DNA of 59,065 nt from Candidatus Onthenecus intestinigallinarum (GTDB lineage: Bacteria > Bacillota > Clostridia > Christensenellales > Aristaeellaceae): NCBI GenBank assembly GCA_018713325.1, contig DVFJ01000033.1, forward strand, positions 1-59,065. Direction: 5' to 3'. Under the pieces are notes generated by a model. The model was not told the DNA's origin and ran no database searches. It saw nothing but the letters and a program-made list of their open reading frames with translations. The number at the start of each line of letters is the position of its first letter. Positions within the stretch are counted from its first letter, which is position 1. The translations under genes were made by a program, and so were the position numbers. Below are positions 43,905 through 53,010 of the stretch, in pieces.

Positions 43905-44958
43905 GGCGCAGAACGGCAGCTATGACATCCAGATCGGGCGCGGGCTGCTTGCGCAGGCAGAGCAGGCGCTTTCGATGTGCGCGGGGCGGCGCGCGCTCGT
44001 CGTGGCCGATACGAACACGGCCCCGCTCTATGGGCAGGCGATGCTGCGCGCGCTGGGGCTGGCCGGCGCGCGGACGGCGCTGTACACGGTGCCGGCGGGC
44101 GAGGAGAGCAAGAGCCTTCGGCAGCTGGAGGCGCTGTACGACGCGTTTTTGGATGCGGGCCTGTCGCGGCGGGACTTCGTCGTCGCGCTGGGCGGCGGCG
44201 TCGTGGGCGACCTGGCGGGCTATGCGGCGGCGAGCTTTCTGCGCGGCGTGCGGCTGATCCAGGTCCCGACGACGCTGCTCTCGCAGGTGGATTCGTCCGT
44301 GGGCGGCAAGACGGCCGTGAACCTGCCGCGCGGCAAGAACCTGGTCGGCGCGTTCTACCAGCCCGAGCGCGTGCTCATCGACGTGGATACGCTGGATACG
44401 CTCGACGCGCGCCAGGTTGGCGCGGGCCTGGGCGAGGTGATCAAGTACGGCTGTATCGCCGACGAGGCGCTCTTTGCGCGCATCGAGCAGGCGGGCGGCC
44501 GGGCGGCGCTGTGGGCGCACATCGACGGGGTGATCGCGCGCTGCTGCGAACTCAAGGCGGACTACGTGCGCCGCGATCCGCTGGATAAGGGCGTGCGCGC
44601 GCAGCTGAACTTCGGCCATACGCTGGGCCACGCAGTGGAGAACGCCGCGGGCTACGGCCAGGTGCTGCACGGCGAGGGCGTGTGCATGGGCATGGCCGCG
44701 GCGGCGCGCTGGGGCGAGGGCTGGGGCGTGACGGAGCCGGGCACGGCCGCGCGCATCGAGCGCGTGCTGCGCGCCTATGGGCTGCCCACGCAGGCCCCGA
44801 ACCTGCCGCGCGAGGCGCTCGCGCGCGCCATGCGCCTGGACAAGAAGGCGTCCGGCGGGCGCGTGCAGGTCGTCGTGCTCGAGCGCATCGGCCGCGCGGC
44901 GACGCACGAGGTCGGGCAGGATGAGCTGGAAGACCTGCTGCCGGCCGTCGGGAGGTGA
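43885..44958 (+). CDS. aroB: 3-dehydroquinate synthase
   Basis: Cyclises DAHP to 3-dehydroquinate. The 357-residue protein carries the NAD loop ALGGGVVGDLAGYAAA and QVPTTLLSQVDSSVGGKTAVN, plus zinc-binding residues around GEVIKYG (Glu) and NFGHTLGHAVE (His). The GTG at 43885 follows AAAGGAGG by nine bases, and lies inside the end of tyrA. Confidence 0.96.
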   Translation: MQTVRVEAQNGSYDIQIGRGLLAQAEQALSMCAGRRALVVADTNTAPLYGQAMLRALGLAGARTALYTVPAGEESKSLRQLEALYDAFLDAGLSRRDFVVALGGGVVGDLAGYAAASFLRGVRLIQVPTTLLSQVDSSVGGKTAVNLPRGKNLVGAFYQPERVLIDVDTLDTLDARQVGAGLGEVIKYGCIADEALFARIEQAGGRAALWAHIDGVIARCCELKADYVRRDPLDKGVRAQLNFGHTLGHAVENAAGYGQVLHGEGVCMGMAAAARWGEGWGVTEPGTAARIERVLRAYGLPTQAPNLPREALARAMRLDKKASGGRVQVVVLERIGRAATHEVGQDELEDLLPAVGR

Positions 44959-44962
44959 GTCC

Positions 44963-46291
44963 ATGATCCGCGCCATTCAACCCGCGGCGCTGGGCGGCAC
45001 GCTGCGCGTGATGCCCAGCAAGTCTGCCTCGCACCGCGCGGTGCTGGCCGCCGCGCTCGCGTCCGAGCCGTGCGAGGTCGCGCCGCTGCAGCTGTCGGCC
45101 GACGTCGAGGCCACGCTGCGCTGCGCCCGCGCGCTGGGCCTGCTGGCGGATTGCGCGCTGGAGCCGCTCTCCGGCGCGCAGGAGGGATTTGTGCGCGCGC
45201 GCCTGCGCGGCGGCGGCGTTCCGGCCTCGCCTGGGCTGCGCGAGGCCGACTGCGGCGAGTCGGGCTCGACGCTGCGCTTCTTCATGCCGCTGGCGCTGGA
45301 CGGGCGCGGGCCGGTGCGCTTGATCGGCCATGGGCGGCTGATGGAGCGCCCGCAGGACGTATACCGCGCGCTGTTTGCCGCGATGGACGTGCGCTGGGAA
45401 GACGGCCCGGGCAGCCTGACGCTGGACGGCCGGCTGCAGGGCGGCCGGATGCGCCTGCGCGGCGACGTGTCCAGCCAGTTCGTGACGGGGCTGCTGTACG
45501 CGCTGCCGCTGTGCGCGCAGGACTCGACGCTGACGCTGACCACGCCGCTGGAGTCGGGCGCGTATGTGGCGCTCACGCGGGAGATGCTCGCGCGCTTTGG
45601 CGTGCGCTCCGCGTGGCGGGATGAGCGCACGCTCTTCGTGCCGGGCGGGCAGCGCTATCGCTCGCCGGGGCGCGTGCAGGTCGAGGGCGACTGGTCGCAC
45701 GCGGCGTTTTACCTGGTGGCGGGCGCGACGGCCGGCGCGCCGCAGGGCGTGCGTCTGACGGGGCTTTTGCCTGACTCCACGCAGGGCGACCGCGCGGTCG
45801 TGCAGGTGCTGCGCGCGATGGGCGCGGACATCCGCTGGGCGGACAGTCCGGACGGCCCGGCGCTGTGCGCGTACCCGTCGCGCCTGACGGGCACGACGAT
45901 CGACGCCGCGCAGATCCCGGACCTGGTGCCGGCGCTGTGCGTGGCCGCGTGCGCCGCGCAGGGCGTCACGCGGATCGTGAACGCGGGGCGGCTGCGCATC
46001 AAGGAGTGCGACCGGCTGGCGGCGATGCGCGAGGGGCTGTGCCGGATGGGCGCGGACGTGCGCGAGACGCCGGACGGGCTGACGGTGCAGGGCGGCGCGC
46101 GCTTGCACGGGGCGGCGGTGGACGCGTGGAACGACCACCGCATCGCCATGGCGCTGTGCGTGGCGGCCGCGTCGTGCGAGGGCGGGACGGCGCTCTCGGG
46201 CGCGGAGTCGGTGCGCAAGAGCGCGCCCGCATTCTATCGGGAATACGCATCGCTGGGAGGGATGACGCATGCGCTCGACGTGGGGGAATAA
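44963..46291 (+). CDS. aroA: EPSP synthase (3-phosphoshikimate 1-carboxyvinyltransferase)
   Basis: Transfers enolpyruvyl from PEP to shikimate-3-phosphate. The 442-residue protein has PSKSASHRAVLAAALA (about 18-33), ESGSTLRFFMPLAL (about 97-110), RIKECDRLAAM and WNDHRIAMAL near the end, the EPSPS signatures. In LGLLADC and the ESGSTLRF region the usual NAG-T sequence (class I signature LGNAGT) is altered to ESGST. The ATG at 44963 has GGAGG upstream, four bases after aroB. It overlaps aroC by 23 bases. Confidence 0.94.
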   Translation: MIRAIQPAALGGTLRVMPSKSASHRAVLAAALASEPCEVAPLQLSADVEATLRCARALGLLADCALEPLSGAQEGFVRARLRGGGVPASPGLREADCGESGSTLRFFMPLALDGRGPVRLIGHGRLMERPQDVYRALFAAMDVRWEDGPGSLTLDGRLQGGRMRLRGDVSSQFVTGLLYALPLCAQDSTLTLTTPLESGAYVALTREMLARFGVRSAWRDERTLFVPGGQRYRSPGRVQVEGDWSHAAFYLVAGATAGAPQGVRLTGLLPDSTQGDRAVVQVLRAMGADIRWADSPDGPALCAYPSRLTGTTIDAAQIPDLVPALCVAACAAQGVTRIVNAGRLRIKECDRLAAMREGLCRMGADVRETPDGLTVQGGARLHGAAVDAWNDHRIAMALCVAAASCEGGTALSGAESVRKSAPAFYREYASLGGMTHALDVGE

Positions 46292-47360
46292 CCTGCAACT
46301 GACGATCTTCGGCGAGTCGCACGGGCCGGCGATCGGCGTGGTCGTGGACGGCCTGCCCATCGGCCTTTCGGTCGACGAGGAGGCGGTCGCGCGCGACATG
46401 GCGCGCCGCGCGCCAGGCCAGGACCCGACGGCGACGGCGCGGCGCGAGGCCGACCGCGTGCGCATCGTGTCGGGGCTGTATCGCGGGCATACGACCGGCG
46501 CGCCGCTGTGCGGCCTGATCGAGAATACGAACGTGCGCTCCGGCGATTACGAGGCGATGCAGCGGCTGATGCGCCCGGGCCACGCGGACTACGCAGGCTA
46601 CGTCAAGTACCGCGGCATGAACGACCCGCGCGGCGGCGGGCACTTCTCCGGACGGCTGACGGCGCCGTTGGTGTTCGCAGGCGCGCTGTGCCGGCAGGCG
46701 CTGGCGGCGCGGGGCATCGAGGTCGGCGCGCACATCGCCTCCATCGCGGGGGTCGAGGACGCGCCGATGGATCCCGTGGGCGTGGACGCGCAGACGCTGC
46801 GGGCGCTGCGGGATGCGCGCTTTGCGCTGCTGGATCCCGCGCGCGAGGCGGCGATGCGCGCGCGCGTGGAGGAGGCGCGCCTGGCGGGCGACAGCGTGGG
46901 CGGCTCGATCGAGGCCGCGGCGGTGGGCGTGCCGGCGGGCCTGGGCGCGCCGTTCTTTGACTCGCTGGAGTCGACGCTCGCGCACCTGCTCTTCTCGATC
47001 CCGGCGGTCAAGGGCGTGGCGTTTGGCGACGGCTTCGGGCTGTGCGCAATGCGCGGCAGCGGGGCCAACGACGCGATGCGCGTGCAGGATGGCCGCGTGA
47101 CGTGCGAGACGAACCACAACGGCGGCGTGACGGGCGGCATCACCAACGGCATGCCGGTGGTCTGCCGCGTGGCGGTCAAGCCGACGCCGTCGATCGCGCG
47201 GCCGCAGCGCACGGTGGATGTCTCGTGCATGGCGGACGCGCAGATGGAGATCCGGGGCCGGCACGATCCGTGCATCGTGCCGCGGGCGGTGCCGGTCGTG
47301 GAGAGCGCGATGCTGCTGGCGCTGACGGACCTTTTGCTGGAGGAGGAGACGCGGGGATGA
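46269..47360 (+). CDS. aroC: Chorismate synthase
   Basis: Reduced-FMN-dependent elimination forming chorismate. The 363-residue protein begins RSTWGNNLQLTIFGESHG, with the GESHG FMN motif, and contains RPGHADYAGYVKY, GGHFSGRLTA and the TNGMP stretch. It starts inside the end of aroA and overlaps pheA by ATGA, consistent with coupled expression. Confidence 0.96.
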   Translation: MRSTWGNNLQLTIFGESHGPAIGVVVDGLPIGLSVDEEAVARDMARRAPGQDPTATARREADRVRIVSGLYRGHTTGAPLCGLIENTNVRSGDYEAMQRLMRPGHADYAGYVKYRGMNDPRGGGHFSGRLTAPLVFAGALCRQALAARGIEVGAHIASIAGVEDAPMDPVGVDAQTLRALRDARFALLDPAREAAMRARVEEARLAGDSVGGSIEAAAVGVPAGLGAPFFDSLESTLAHLLFSIPAVKGVAFGDGFGLCAMRGSGANDAMRVQDGRVTCETNHNGGVTGGITNGMPVVCRVAVKPTPSIARPQRTVDVSCMADAQMEIRGRHDPCIVPRAVPVVESAMLLALTDLLLEEETRG

Positions 47361-48466
47361 GCGAAGACTTGCAGGCGCTTCGGGCGCAGATCGACGCAAT
47401 CGATCGGGACATGGTGCGCCTGTTTGAGACGCGCATGGGCGTGAGCGGGCAGGTGGCGGCCTATAAGCTGGAGCGCGGCCTGCCGGTGCTGGACGCGGCG
47501 CGGGAGGAACAGGTGCTGGATGCGCGCGCCGCGCTGGCGCAGGCGGACAATGGGGAGGACGTGCGCGCGCTGTACCGGCAGATCATGGCGCTCAGCCGCG
47601 CGCGCCAGCAGGCGCTGATGCTGCAGGCGGGGCCGCAGGGCGCGGCCTATTCGGGCGTGCCGGGCGCGTTTGCCGAGGAGGCGCTGATCGCCTACTTCGG
47701 CGAGGCGCGCGAGCGCATCGCCTGCCGCGGGTTTGAGCAGGTGTTCGAGGCGGTGGCGTCGGGCCGCGCGCGCTATGGCGTCGCGCCGCTGGAGAATTCG
47801 TCCGCCGGATCTGTGTATGACGTGTACGATCTGCTGGGCCGCTACAGCCTGCGCATCGTCGGCGAGCAGATGGTGCAGGTGCGCCACTGCCTGCTGGGCC
47901 TGCCGGGCGCGCGCCTGGAGGATGTGCGGCGCGTGTACTCGCACGCGCAGGCGCTGATGCAGTGCGCGGCGTTCCTGGACGCGCATCCGTCCTGGGAGCG
48001 CGCGGCGCAGTACAACACGGCGGGCAGCGCCCAGCGCGTGCGCGAGGAGGGCGACGTGCACAGCGCGGCCATCGCCAGCCGCCTGGCGGCGCGGCGGTAT
48101 GGGCTGGAGGTGCTCGCGGCGGACATCCATACGTTCGATGGGAACACCACGCGCTTTGCGATCGTCGCGGGCGCGCGCGAGCCGTTCGCGCCGGATGCGG
48201 ACAAGGCGACGCTCACGTTCACGCTGCGCCATGAGCGCGGCACGCTGCACCGCGCGCTGGCGTGCTTCGTGGCGCTGGGCATGAACCTGACGCACATCGA
48301 GTCGCGGCCCATTCCGGGCATGAACTGGGAGTACCGCTTCTATGTGGACGTGGAGGGCAGCGTGAGCGAGCGGCATATGGACGTGCTGCGCGAGGCGCTG
48401 TCGGCGGACTGCGTGGAGTGCCGGGTGCTGGGCGTATACCGCTCGGCGAGGGGGCGCCATGCGTAA
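47357..48466 (+). CDS. pheA: Bifunctional chorismate mutase/prephenate dehydratase
   Basis: A 369-residue protein: an N-terminal AroQ-type mutase (about 1-85, LRAQIDAIDRDMVRLFETRM), prephenate dehydratase (about 95-275, with YSGVPGAFAEEA, GVAPLENSSAGSV and NTTRFAIVA) and a C-terminal ACT domain (about 285-365) containing THIESRPIPGMNWEYRFY, the Phe-binding ESRP. It therefore makes phenylpyruvate and is probably inhibited by Phe. The ATG at 47357 overlaps the aroC stop. Confidence 0.95.
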   Translation: MSEDLQALRAQIDAIDRDMVRLFETRMGVSGQVAAYKLERGLPVLDAAREEQVLDARAALAQADNGEDVRALYRQIMALSRARQQALMLQAGPQGAAYSGVPGAFAEEALIAYFGEARERIACRGFEQVFEAVASGRARYGVAPLENSSAGSVYDVYDLLGRYSLRIVGEQMVQVRHCLLGLPGARLEDVRRVYSHAQALMQCAAFLDAHPSWERAAQYNTAGSAQRVREEGDVHSAAIASRLAARRYGLEVLAADIHTFDGNTTRFAIVAGAREPFAPDADKATLTFTLRHERGTLHRALACFVALGMNLTHIESRPIPGMNWEYRFYVDVEGSVSERHMDVLREALSADCVECRVLGVYRSARGRHA

Positions 48467-48971
48467 GCACATCTATCTGACGGGCATGATGGGCTCGGGC
48501 AAGACGACGATCGGCCGGATGCTCGCCCAGCGGCTGGGCTGTCCGTTCGTCGATGCGGACGAGTATGTCGAGCGGGCGGCCAGGCGCACGATCCCGCAGA
48601 TCTTCGCGCAGGAGGGCGAGGCGGGCTTTCGGGACTGGGAGACGCGCGCGCTGCGCGAGATCGCCGCGGGCCGGCCCGGCGTCGTGGCCACGGGCGGCGG
48701 CGCGGTGCTGCGCGAGGAGAACGTCGCGCTGATGCGAAAAAGCGGCGTCGTCGTGCTGCTGGACCGCAGCCTTGCGGACATGCTGCGCGACGTCAGCCAG
48801 GAGGAGCGGCCCAACCTGGCCGGGGACAAGGAAGAGCGCATGCGCACGCTGCACGCCGCGCGCAACGCGCGCTATCACGAGGCGTGCGACATCGCCTTTG
48901 ACAACGGCGGCAGCCCGTTTGACGCGACGCGCCGCCTGGTGGAGACGCTGCGCCTGTACGGGGCGCTGTGA
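48459..48971 (+). CDS. aroK: Shikimate kinase
   Basis: Phosphorylates shikimate at O3. The 170-residue kinase has Walker A GMMGSGKTT (9-17), the shikimate-binding DADEYVE region, GFRDWE and GGGAVL (about 80-85), then a lid with RPNLAGDKEERM. It overlaps pheA by eight bases. The aroD and aroE steps between DHQ and shikimate are not in this window. Confidence 0.95.
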   Translation: MRKHIYLTGMMGSGKTTIGRMLAQRLGCPFVDADEYVERAARRTIPQIFAQEGEAGFRDWETRALREIAAGRPGVVATGGGAVLREENVALMRKSGVVVLLDRSLADMLRDVSQEERPNLAGDKEERMRTLHAARNARYHEACDIAFDNGGSPFDATRRLVETLRLYGAL

Positions 48972-49001
48972 GACGGCAGAAGAGCGAGGAGGGAACGCAA
49001 C

Positions 49002-49574
49002 ATGACGATGCTGGAACTGGCGACGAAGAGCCGCAGCTACCGGCGATTTGACGAGTCGGCGCGCGTGACGGAGCAGACGCTGCGCGAGCTGATCGAGCTG
49101 GCGCGCCTGGCGCCCACGGCGGGCAACGCGCAGCCGCTGCGCTTCCGGCCGGTGATGGAGCCGGAGATGTGCGCGCGCGTGTTTGCGACGCTGGGCTGGG
49201 CGGCGGCGCTGCCCGACTGGCCGGGCCCGGCGCAGGGCGAGCGGCCGGCGGCGTATGTGGTCGTGCTGTGCGACCTGGACTGCGGCAGCGGCAAGCGGCC
49301 CGATGCGGCCATCGCCGCGCAGACGATGCTGCTGGGCGCGGTCGAGCGGGGCCTGGGCGGATGCATGCTGGGCAGCGTGCGCCGCGAGGAGCTGCTGGCG
49401 GCGCTGGGGCTGGACCCGGCGCGCTACGCGGTCGAGCTGGTCGTCGCGCTGGGCAGGCCCGTGGAGGACGTGCGCCTCACCGGACTGCCCGCGGACGGCT
49501 CCACGCGCTACTGGCGCGACGCGCAGGGCGTGCACTACGTGCCCAAGCGCTCCCTGGACGACCTGATCGTCTGA
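49002..49574 (+). CDS. Nitroreductase-family FMN oxidoreductase
   Basis: A 190-residue FMN flavoprotein of the nitroreductase fold. The N-terminal SRSYRRF (about 10-16) and LARLAPTAGNAQPLRF (about 34-49) bind FMN phosphate, and GLGGCMLGSVRREEL (about 115-129) is the later family motif. Physiological substrate is unknown. It lies 30 bases after aroK with a GAGGAGGG ribosome site and ends at a bidirectional terminator, so it may be the last gene of the aromatic operon. Confidence 0.88.
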   Translation: MTMLELATKSRSYRRFDESARVTEQTLRELIELARLAPTAGNAQPLRFRPVMEPEMCARVFATLGWAAALPDWPGPAQGERPAAYVVVLCDLDCGSGKRPDAAIAAQTMLLGAVERGLGGCMLGSVRREELLAALGLDPARYAVELVVALGRPVEDVRLTGLPADGSTRYWRDAQGVHYVPKRSLDDLIV

Positions 49575-49582
49575 GGGAACGC

Positions 49583-49618
49583 AAAAAGGCCGCCGGAGGA
49601 GATCCTTCGGCGGCCTTT
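49583..49618. terminator. Bidirectional terminator after the nitroreductase
   Basis: A near-perfect stem of about 16 base pairs (arms near 49586-49600 and 49603-49617) with A and T flanks between convergent genes. Confidence 0.85.
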
Positions 49619-49627
49619 CTTGGTCGC

Positions 49628-50578
49628 TTAGCCGAATGCGTTGCCTGTCTTCTGCGGCTCGAGTGTGGGCGCGGGAGACGGCGTAGTGGAGGAAACGGGC
49701 GGCCATATGCCGTTATCCTCTGCTTCTGATGGAGATGAAATGACGGAATGATCTGGGATTTCAATATCTGATGGAGTCTCTGTGGAGAATGAGGCTATAA
49801 CCGATACCGGCTGCGAGGCGTACAGGTCGGGCAGCAGCACCAGCAGCACGCACAGCGACACGGCCAGCAGCACGAGCAGCGCGAGCAGTATGCGCCGGCG
49901 CTTTTGGCGGCGCAGCTCGCGGTCGATGCGCTCAATGCGCGCGGTGTGCTCCTGCTGCACGTGCAGGCGGCTGGCGGCGCGGTGCGCTCGCTCGGCGGCC
50001 AGCTCACGCGCCAGCTTCTGCTCATAGGCGGCGTGCGTGCGCTCGGGCGTGAAGCGGCGCAGCGTGTCGTCGCGTTCGCGCTGGCAGCGGCGGCAGGCGG
50101 TCCATTCCATGCGGTTGAAGCGGCCGCACACGCAGACCCACACGTTGCCCCGGCGCTGGGGAAAGCACACGGCGTCAGGGCCTGCGACGGCCACGAGCGC
50201 CACGCGGTCGGGGTCGGACAGGCGCGCTGGCGGCGCACAGTCGAGCACGGCGTTTTCGTCGATGCGCCAGACGGTGCCGTCAGCGAAGACGGCCTCGCGC
50301 ACGAGGGCGCGCGCGCCGGCAAAGGGCGGGGCGTCGTCCATGGCGCGGCAGACGGTGAAGCGGCTGTGCCCGGGCGCGGACAGGCCCTCGCAGCGCAGGG
50401 GCAGAGAGCCCAGGCTGGCGCCGGCGTCATCCAGCAACGTCAGCGTCGCATACAGCGACGCGATCGGCTGCGCGGCGCAGTTGAGGAACGTGAAGTATGC
50501 CTGCGCGCGGCCGTTGGAGTCGCGCAGCACCTCCACTGCGTACAGTTCCACCGGGGTCGTCAGATCCATGAGCGGCAT
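49628..50578 (-). CDS. Membrane protein with treble-cysteine ribbon and coiled coil
   Basis: A 316-residue protein I do not recognise as a named family. In order: a beta-rich N-terminal domain (about 1-140, ELYAVEVLRDSNGRAQAYFTFLN), a Cys cluster VCVCGRFNRMEWTACRRC (about 147-165) that may bind zinc, a charged helix likely to form a coiled coil (about 170-227), one transmembrane helix (about 228-249) and a Ser/Thr/Pro-rich tail. AAAGGGGG precedes the ATG at 50578. It is the last gene of the long minus-strand run that begins at 55871. Its job is unknown. Confidence 0.7.
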   Translation of the reverse strand: MPLMDLTTPVELYAVEVLRDSNGRAQAYFTFLNCAAQPIASLYATLTLLDDAGASLGSLPLRCEGLSAPGHSRFTVCRAMDDAPPFAGARALVREAVFADGTVWRIDENAVLDCAPPARLSDPDRVALVAVAGPDAVCFPQRRGNVWVCVCGRFNRMEWTACRRCQRERDDTLRRFTPERTHAAYEQKLARELAAERAHRAASRLHVQQEHTARIERIDRELRRQKRRRILLALLVLLAVSLCVLLVLLPDLYASQPVSVIASFSTETPSDIEIPDHSVISSPSEAEDNGIWPPVSSTTPSPAPTLEPQKTGNAFG

Positions 50579-50596
50579 GCGCGCGCCCCCTTTCTG

Positions 50597-51358
50597 TCAG
50601 AAGCGGCCGTCGTCGTCGGGATAGAAGCCCTCCAGATAGGCCTGGACGGAGCGCGACATCTCGCGCGAGAAGGCGGCCTCGTACTTGCGCCGGTAGAACG
50701 CCTGTACCGAGGCGTCGTAGTCGGTGTGCTCGCGGCCCATGGCGCGCTCGCGTTCCAGGTACATCTCGCGGTGCTCCTCGGGGCTGAGGCGGCGGTAGGC
50801 GTTCTCCTGCACGATGAAGCGCGGATCGAAGCGCGGCGGCTTTTCGCGCAGGCGCTGCTGGTCGGTCGGGTGGCCGTAGACGACCATCACCGCGGGCATC
50901 GCGTACAGCGGCAGGTCGAGCAGCTCGCGCACCTGCTCGCAGTTTTCCAGGATGTCGCCGATGTAGCACGAGCCGATGCCCAGCGAGTGCGCGCACACGA
51001 CGGTGTTCTGCGCGGCGACCGCGGCGTCGACCACGGCCAGCATCAGGTCGCCGGCCATCGGCGGGCGCGGGTCGCAGCCCGCGATCTCGTAGGCGTCCTG
51101 CCAGCGCTGGCAGTCGGCCACGAAGATCAGCACCATCGGCGCGCGGGCAATGAACGGCTGGTGGTCGCACAGGTCGGCCAGCCGCTCCTTGAGCGCCTCG
51201 TCGGTGATGTCCAGGATCGTGTAGAGCAGCTGGTTGCCCGCCGTGGGCGCCTGCAATGCCGAGAGCAGGATGGCGCGCCTGTCCTGCGCGTCGATCGGCC
51301 GCTCTTGAAAGGCGCGCACGCTCTTGCGGTCCCAAAGGCTTCGCTGGATCAGGTTCAT
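50597..51358 (-). CDS. Nitroreductase-family oxidoreductase
   Basis: A 253-residue flavin oxidoreductase: N-terminal RKSVRAFQERPI (11-22) and SALQAPTAGNQLLYTI (about 33-48) bind FMN, and SLGIGSCYIGDILEN (about 127-141) is the central family segment; the long C-terminal helix region (about 190-253) is typical of the longer nitroreductases. Substrate unknown. Its ATG overlaps the dgoK stop (ATGA). Confidence 0.87.
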   Translation of the reverse strand: MNLIQRSLWDRKSVRAFQERPIDAQDRRAILLSALQAPTAGNQLLYTILDITDEALKERLADLCDHQPFIARAPMVLIFVADCQRWQDAYEIAGCDPRPPMAGDLMLAVVDAAVAAQNTVVCAHSLGIGSCYIGDILENCEQVRELLDLPLYAMPAVMVVYGHPTDQQRLREKPPRFDPRFIVQENAYRRLSPEEHREMYLERERAMGREHTDYDASVQAFYRRKYEAAFSREMSRSVQAYLEGFYPDDDGRF

Positions 51359-52323
51359 CGGCTCATCCCCCCGTGTATGATGCGCGCGCCCCGCACGCCC
51401 ATTTCGCGCCCGAGCGCGCCGTCCACGCCCTGCACCGCGTCCAGGCCGGCCGCGCGCAGCGCGTCGCACAGCGCCTGCTGTACGGGCGGCTTGCCGCACA
51501 CGTACAGCGGATCGCCCGGATGATACAGGGAAAATGCGCGCAGCGCCAGCACGTCCTGCGAGAGCGCCGCGCCCAGCAGGTAGTTGGCCGCGTCCGCGGC
51601 GCTCAGGCCGCCGAGCGTGCGCAGCGTGCGCCCGGCAAACGCCGCGCGGCCCAGACCGGCGGCGAGCGCGGCCTCCAGCCCCTGACGCATGCGCGCGGGG
51701 TCGTAGCCGTCCACCGAAACGAAGCGGCCGCCGACCGCGTCGGCCAGGATCGTGTGGTGCGTCAGCGCGTCGAGCAGCTCGCCGGTCAGCGCCGTCATGC
51801 AGCCCAGGATCTCGCCCTGCGCGCCCATCGCGACGAACTTGTCGTGCGAGCCCGGCAGCACGAACACGCAGCGCCGGCCAGGGCGCAGCAGGCTGTACAG
51901 GCCCACGGCCTCGGTCTCCTCGCCGCGCATCATGTCCATGTCGCCGCCGGGCGCGTTGCGCACGCCGGGCAGGAAGTCGATCGGAAACGGCGCGATCTGC
52001 GGCAGCGTGCGGCGCACGATGCCCGCGCGCAGCGCGTCCGGTCCCGCGGGCGCCGTGATGTGCGGCACCTCGCACAGGCCGACGTTTGAGGTGATCATGC
52101 CGTAGGCGGCGCAGGCGTCCACGTCCGCGGCGGTCAGCCCGGCGCGCGCAAGGATCGCGCCGATCGCATCGCGCAGCGCCCTGGCCAGCGCAGCCGGGCC
52201 GCCCGATACCGCGGCGTCGCGCGCGCCCGCGGCGCGGCGCTCCTGCAGGCGGATGCGGCCCTCGCCGTCAATGAGCGTCACGCGCGCGTTGGTCGTGCCC
52301 GCGTCGATGATCAGGCCGTTCAT
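51355..52323 (-). CDS. dgoK: 2-dehydro-3-deoxygalactonokinase
   Basis: Phosphorylates 2-keto-3-deoxygalactonate. The 322-residue protein begins MNGLIIDAGTTNARVTLIDGEG, the ASKHA phosphate-1 loop seen in DgoK, with LPGVRNAPGGDMDMMRGEETE and FVLPGSHDKFVAM typical of the family. It overlaps the aldolase at its 5' end and a nitroreductase at its 3' end. No galactonate dehydratase or transporter is in the window. Confidence 0.9.
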   Translation of the reverse strand: MNGLIIDAGTTNARVTLIDGEGRIRLQERRAAGARDAAVSGGPAALARALRDAIGAILARAGLTAADVDACAAYGMITSNVGLCEVPHITAPAGPDALRAGIVRRTLPQIAPFPIDFLPGVRNAPGGDMDMMRGEETEAVGLYSLLRPGRRCVFVLPGSHDKFVAMGAQGEILGCMTALTGELLDALTHHTILADAVGGRFVSVDGYDPARMRQGLEAALAAGLGRAAFAGRTLRTLGGLSAADAANYLLGAALSQDVLALRAFSLYHPGDPLYVCGKPPVQQALCDALRAAGLDAVQGVDGALGREMGVRGARIIHGGMSR

Positions 52324-52988
52324 CGCGCCGCCTCCCAGGCGCGGATCGCGCCGGTGAACGCCTCGGCCCGGGCGCGGATGGCGGCGTAATCGCCGGCCTG
52401 CACGGCCGCGGCGGGCACGAGCGGGCCGCCGACGCCAAAGCCGGCGACGCCCGCGTCGAGGAAGGCGGCGACGTCTTGGGGCCGCACGCCGCCCACCGCA
52501 AACAGCGGAATGTGCGCAAGCGGCGCGCGCACGGCGCGCACGTAGCCCAGGCCCATCTCCCCGGCGGGGAAGAGCTTGACGAAGTCGGCGCCGGCGCGGT
52601 GAGCGGCGGCGATCTCGGTGGGCGTGAGCGCACCGGGCAGCGAGACGGCCCCCAGCGCGCGGGTGTGGGCGATGACTGCGGGGTCGGCATGCGGGGAGAC
52701 GACCATGCCCGCGCCGGCCCCAACGGCGGCATCGACCTCCTCGCAGGTCATGGCCGTGCCGCAGCCGACGAGCAGGCTGTCGCCGAACGCGTCGCGCAGC
52801 GCGGCAATCTTGACGCAGGCGTCCTCGACAAAGCCGGGGGCGTCGTGGTCGAACGTGCACTCGATGGCGCGTACGCCGCCGTCATACAGGGCATGGGCGA
52901 TGGGCAGCAGGCGCTGCGCGGGCACGCGGCGCAGGATGGCGACGAGGCGCTCGCTGCGCAGCAGGGCGACGGCATCATCGTGGGACAT
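52320..52988 (-). CDS. dgoA: 2-dehydro-3-deoxyphosphogalactonate/KDPG aldolase family protein
   Basis: A class I aldolase of the KDPG family that splits KDPGal to pyruvate and glyceraldehyde-3-phosphate. In this 222-residue protein the catalytic Glu43 is in AIECTF and the Schiff-base Lys138 is in DFVKLFPAG. Adjacency to dgoK favours KDPGal over KDPG, but both are possible. AAGGAGG precedes the ATG at 52988, 22 bases after the DUF6320-like gene. Confidence 0.9.
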   Translation of the reverse strand: MSHDDAVALLRSERLVAILRRVPAQRLLPIAHALYDGGVRAIECTFDHDAPGFVEDACVKIAALRDAFGDSLLVGCGTAMTCEEVDAAVGAGAGMVVSPHADPAVIAHTRALGAVSLPGALTPTEIAAAHRAGADFVKLFPAGEMGLGYVRAVRAPLAHIPLFAVGGVRPQDVAAFLDAGVAGFGVGGPLVPAAAVQAGDYAAIRARAEAFTGAIRAWEAAR

Positions 52989-53010
52989 GGCGGCATACCT
53001 CCTTGGACGG

